A stretch of 10,022 nucleotides of DNA, from assembly GCA_008501655.1 (NCBI GenBank), contig QQUK01000254.1, positions 1 to 10,022 on the forward strand, in the 5' to 3' direction. Shown piece by piece: positions 7,177 through 10,022 of the stretch. Each line of letters opens with the position of its first letter. The stretch's first letter is position 1. The position numbers and the translations under genes were made by a program. This stretch comes from Calditrichota bacterium. Lineage in GTDB: Bacteria > Zixibacteria > MSB-5A5 > GN15 > FEB-12. Under the pieces are notes generated by a model. The model made no database searches. It saw only the letters and a program-made list of their open reading frames with translations, and was not told the DNA's origin.

Positions 7177-9597
7177 ATGAATCAAACGTTTAAAGTAGTA
7201 TCTGTTTTAATCATCGCGGTTGTTTTGATTGCTTCAACAGCAACAATTACAAAAGCAGAATATTACCCGGGACAGACTGAACAGCCAAAACCATATATCA
7301 TCAAAGGTTTAGCAACAATCCAGTTTGAGGATAATATTGACTTACAAACAGCAAATGCAATGCAGAAAAGTTTCGGTAAAGTCTCATTTGCGATGCCGAG
7401 TCTTGATGCTGTTTTAGATAAGCATCAGGTATCATCTGCCCGAAAAGTTTTCCCAACAGAAACTGAAAAACCAAACATAAATTCCGGTATGCATGACATG
7501 ACCCGGTATTACGAAGTTCGGTTTCCGGAAGATGTTGATGTTATGACTGTTGTAAACGAACTATCCCAAAATCCGAATGTTCGGATGGCTGAGCCAGTCT
7601 GGGCGATGCCTTTTGCTGCATCTCCAAACGATCCACAGTGGGGTTCTCAATGGCATATGGAACCACCGGATCCGGATCCTCATTTTTATTCAGCCTGGGA
7701 TTATGAAACCGGTGCTGATACGATAAAATTTGCCCTTATTGATTCAGGTATTCTTTTTAATCATCAGGACCTCAGACCGAATATCTGGGTGAACCCGGGT
7801 GAAGATTTAGATGGTGACGGCGAAGTGTTCGACTCCGATGATTTTAACGGCATCGATGATGACGGTAACGGATATATTGATGATGTTGTCGGCTGGGATT
7901 TCTTTACGTTCTTAAGTGGCGGAACATGGCCGGGTGAAGATTCCGGTACTCCAGACAATGATCCATCTGACTTTGACGGTCATGGTACCCATGTTGCAGG
8001 AATTGCTGCAGCTGCCAATAATAATGGACTTGATGTCACCGGTGCTGCCGGTGGTTGGTTCGGCGGTCATCCTTCGTTTAAAGGTGTGCAGATTATCTGT
8101 TGCCGTGTAGGTGCTACCGGTGCCGATGGTAACGGCTATATAAATTCAAATGATGCTGCACAAGCGATTCAATATGCTATCAATATGGGTGCTCATGTCA
8201 TCAATGCAAGTTGGGGCGGTTCCTCCACTACTGCTGCAGCTGCCAACAATGCCATTACTGCCGGACTTAATTTCTACCATGCTGCCGGTAATGATAATTC
8301 TAATTCTCCTGACAATATTGATTTTGTAACCGGAGTTATCTCGGTTGCTTCAACAACAAGCTCTGACAGTAAATCAGGTTTCTCCAACTGGGGTTCCTGG
8401 GTTGATGTTGCTGCTCCAGGTTCAAGTATACTTTCTACATATTCTTTCTCTTACACTCCCGGAACTGCTTCAATCGGCGGTACCTCAATGGCATCTCCGA
8501 TGACAGCAGGTCTTGCTCTTTTGATTCGTTCACAGATGCCTTCATTGACCAGAGCTCAAGTTGATTCTCTTATAATCTTTAATGCTGACTTTGATGCTCT
8601 GTATAACGCCAACCCGACTTTCGTCGGACTGCTCGGCTCAGGGAGAATTGATGCATTAACAACTCTGCAGGATCTCGCAAACGCTAAATTTACTGCCGAT
8701 GTAACGCAGGGGACAGCTCCCCTGACCGTAAATTTCACAGATCTTTCTCCGAACTCTCCCGTTGCATGGGATTGGTCGTTTGGTACCGGTGACGTATCAA
8801 CAGATCAAAACCCTACTTATATGTACAATGATCCGGGAGTTTATGATGTCTCCTTAGTCATTGATGAGAACAATCCGCTTGGTAACGGTGAAGAGCATTT
8901 GAAGAAATATATCTGGGTGACTAATGATACTTTGACGCTTGACTCTGTTGATACTCAGTATAATACAGAAGTTGTTTTACAGATGCATCTGTCAAACACA
9001 GCTCTGGTAAAAGAAATTCAGTATCCATTCTCTTTTGCAAACTTCTTTAATGCAACGATAGACTCATTCAATGTTACCGGAACAAGAGCTGACTATTTTG
9101 AATCGGTACAGTTTAATGCGTATGATGCCTTTAACAAACGTGCATCGATTTTGATGAAAACAAATCTTTCAACCGGTTCAAACTTTTTGCCTCCGGGTGA
9201 TGGGGCCGTATTGAATTTATATTTCTCTATCGGTTCATCCGATTCAAGCGGTGTTATGACTATTGACACAACAACCTTTAGTGGTAAAGCCCCGCTCATT
9301 AAAACAATATATGGCGAATATTTCCCGGCAACATTTTCACCGGGTAAAATCAATGTCGGCGGATGCTGTGTGAATATCCGCGGTAATGTCGATGGTGACG
9401 GAGCTGACCAGATTAATATTGCTGACTTAGTGTATTTTGTGGACTATTCATTCGGTTCTCCGGCTGGCCCGGAACCGGTATGTTTTGAAGAAGCTGATGT
9501 TGATGGAAGTGAAGCTCTTAACATTGGTGATATTGTCTACCTGGTAGACTATTCATTCGGTTCACCGGCTGGTCCGGCACCGATAAATTGTTACTAA
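7177..9597 (+). CDS. Secreted subtilisin-family (S8) serine protease with PKD, cohesin-like and dockerin-like domains
   Basis: 806 residues from ATG 7177. Residues 1-27 are a signal peptide (likely cut after ITKA). About 28-149 resembles an inhibitory propeptide, including YYEVRFPEDVDVMTVV and NPNVRMAEPVW. The catalytic domain runs about 150-500: Asp189 in ALIDSGI, His269 in DGHGTHVAG, oxyanion Asn372 in AAGND, and nucleophile Ser437 in GGTSMASP. The Asp-His distance is 80 residues because of an acidic insertion (209-241), probably calcium-binding. A PKD domain follows (503-583; APLTVNFTD, WDWSFGTGD, PGVYDVSLVI). Residues about 584-728 look cohesin-like, and 730-806 are a dockerin-like pair framed by cysteines 730/731, 769 and 805. 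The triad is complete, so activity is expected: extracellular proteolysis or maturation of surface proteins. Targets are unknown. Terminators on both sides imply a single-gene transcript. Confidence 0.95.
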   Translation: MNQTFKVVSVLIIAVVLIASTATITKAEYYPGQTEQPKPYIIKGLATIQFEDNIDLQTANAMQKSFGKVSFAMPSLDAVLDKHQVSSARKVFPTETEKPNINSGMHDMTRYYEVRFPEDVDVMTVVNELSQNPNVRMAEPVWAMPFAASPNDPQWGSQWHMEPPDPDPHFYSAWDYETGADTIKFALIDSGILFNHQDLRPNIWVNPGEDLDGDGEVFDSDDFNGIDDDGNGYIDDVVGWDFFTFLSGGTWPGEDSGTPDNDPSDFDGHGTHVAGIAAAANNNGLDVTGAAGGWFGGHPSFKGVQIICCRVGATGADGNGYINSNDAAQAIQYAINMGAHVINASWGGSSTTAAAANNAITAGLNFYHAAGNDNSNSPDNIDFVTGVISVASTTSSDSKSGFSNWGSWVDVAAPGSSILSTYSFSYTPGTASIGGTSMASPMTAGLALLIRSQMPSLTRAQVDSLIIFNADFDALYNANPTFVGLLGSGRIDALTTLQDLANAKFTADVTQGTAPLTVNFTDLSPNSPVAWDWSFGTGDVSTDQNPTYMYNDPGVYDVSLVIDENNPLGNGEEHLKKYIWVTNDTLTLDSVDTQYNTEVVLQMHLSNTALVKEIQYPFSFANFFNATIDSFNVTGTRADYFESVQFNAYDAFNKRASILMKTNLSTGSNFLPPGDGAVLNLYFSIGSSDSSGVMTIDTTTFSGKAPLIKTIYGEYFPATFSPGKINVGGCCVNIRGNVDGDGADQINIADLVYFVDYSFGSPAGPEPVCFEEADVDGSEALNIGDIVYLVDYSFGSPAGPAPINCY
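8926..9360 (+). other. Cohesin-like domain within the protease
   Basis: Residues about 584-728. The region starts DTLTLDSV and continues with alternating strands: VVLQMHLSNT, IQYPFSF, an FNVTGTRADYFE segment, RASILMKTNL, and GDGAVLNLYFSIG followed by GVMTIDTT. The order 'binding strands, partner-facing middle, then G-x-x-L-x-L-x-F-x-I' resembles cohesin and related carbohydrate-binding-like folds. The resemblance is judged by eye; a generic Ig-like beta sandwich is the alternative. Confidence 0.5.
9364..9594 (+). other. Cysteine-framed dockerin-like module of the protease
   Basis: The first loop, NVDGDGADQINIAD, carries a two-residue insertion; the second, DVDGSEALNIGD, has 12 residues. Helices LVYFVDYSF and IVYLVDYSF each end in GSPAGP. 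The DNA of the two halves is repeated at an offset of 105 bases (35 codons), compared with 99 in the upstream gene. The CC...C...C layout matches the sialidase-like protein. Confidence 0.8.
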
Positions 9598-9630
9598 ACA
9601 ATATATTTATAATATTTATAGAATTTTGTA

Positions 9631-9667
9631 TAAACCGCTATCTTTACCAAGTTAGCGGTTTATTTTT
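9631..9667 (+). terminator. Intrinsic terminator after the protease gene
   Basis: A 10-bp perfect stem, 9631-9640 with 9653-9662, around a 12-base loop, followed by a run of Ts (9663-9667). The stem core is ccgcta/tagcgg. Confidence 0.85.
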
Positions 9668-9910
9668 CGGTTAATATGCAAATAATTGCACACCTCTGCT
9701 TTGGAATGTTAAAATAGACCGTATCATTAGGAGATTTTTTTAAACATTATTGGCATCTAATTTGTTCTATATACTGAAGGAGATGCTAAATCTGTTATTA
9801 ACTAAAAATTAAAGGAAAATTTACTTTGATTTTTGAACTTTTAAATATATAACTTTGTATTAGTAAAGAGGTTATTAAAAAGGCAAAATTTATTATTTTA
9901 GCATTTTTTA
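9668..9910. other. AT-rich non-coding stretch
   Basis: No convincing ORF or RNA gene on either strand. It contains a 6-bp inverted repeat, gcatct (9753-9758) with agatgc (9781-9786). It is much richer in A and T than the genes. Confidence 0.5.
9750..9766 (+). promoter_or_regulatory. Second sigma-54-like -24/-12 element
   Basis: TTGGCAT at 9750-9756, five bases, then TTGTT at 9762-9766. The layout is identical to the element at 7113-7129, including GT instead of GC at the -12 position. It lies about 240 nt before the right-edge Shine-Dalgarno-like site, so its target, if any, lies beyond the window. Low-complexity DNA weakens the case. Confidence 0.25.
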
Positions 9911-9939
9911 TTGACTCGAATTTTGTTATGTCTTATTTT
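9911..9939 (+). promoter_or_regulatory. Candidate promoter for a gene beyond the right edge
   Basis: TTGACT (9911-9916), a 17-base spacer and TATTTT (9934-9939). This is the same arrangement and almost the same hexamers as at 3127-3155, each continuing as TATTTTTA. Transcription would run towards the Shine-Dalgarno-like site at 10000. Confidence 0.35.
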
Positions 9940-9999
9940 TAAATGATATAAAATAGAAATAAAAATTGAATGGAAATAGAGGATTATTTACAACGTATC

Positions 10000-10022
10000 A
10001 GGAGGAATGATATCGACAAATT
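10000..10022 (+). promoter_or_regulatory. Shine-Dalgarno-like site at the window edge
   Basis: AGGAGG at 10000-10005 is the best ribosome-site match in the window. The only ATG after it inside the window, at 10007, is one base away, too close for normal use, although its frame stays open to the edge. A start just outside the window would be at least 17 bases away. Probably the beginning of another gene, with the start unresolved. Confidence 0.35.

Noticed and set aside
9093..9353. Minus-strand ORF opposite the cohesin-like region
   Set aside because: It lies entirely within the protease reading frame and has no promoter, ribosome site or recognisable domain.
2781..9597. Type IX secretion C-terminal sorting domain or sortase motif
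   Set aside because: The C-termini are dockerin-like pairs ending in PPQ, PCP or NCY. No LPxTG with membrane segment and basic tail, and no typical type IX tail, is present.

Overview
The window holds one side of a locus for large secreted proteins. It reads as a bacterium of the FCB superphylum or a neighbouring candidate phylum. Zixibacteria is my best guess, with KSB1, Latescibacteria and Marinimicrobia as alternatives. The guess rests on the combination of long arrays of about 93-residue Ig/cadherin-like repeats, a PKD-containing subtilase, and a C-terminal dockerin-like module with the flavour RGNVD..GAD.I.IADLVYLV.YSF. The phylum call comes from memory of such proteins, not from a search.

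Layout, all on the + strand. (1) nt 1-2978: 3' part of a gene for a very acidic repeat protein. Nine complete Ig-like units and part of a tenth are visible, followed by a cysteine-free dockerin-like module; the gene continues beyond the left edge. (2) nt 2979-3520: a perfect intrinsic terminator, a candidate promoter, and a leader of about 360 nt rich in inverted repeats. (3) nt 3521-6832: a complete 1103-residue secreted protein with a sialidase/BNR-like N-terminal half, an Ig-like middle domain, an unrecognised beta-rich domain and a cysteine-framed dockerin-like module. (4) nt 6833-7176: terminator and promoter candidates. (5) nt 7177-9597: a complete 806-residue secreted subtilisin-family (S8) protease with propeptide, PKD domain, cohesin-like domain and a cysteine-framed dockerin-like module. 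(6) nt 9598-10022: a terminator, then AT-rich DNA with promoter-like elements and a Shine-Dalgarno-like sequence at the right edge, probably leading to a further gene.

A strong hairpin terminator follows each gene, so the three are probably transcribed separately. What unites them is the protein ends: signal peptides where the N-terminus is visible, and a dockerin-like pair of calcium loops at every C-terminus. The protease also carries a domain that looks like cohesin, the usual dockerin partner. A surface assembly or anchoring scheme built on cohesin/dockerin-like contacts, rather than a cellulosome, is a reasonable hypothesis, but nothing in the window proves it. I saw no tRNA, rRNA, CRISPR array, transposase or attachment site.
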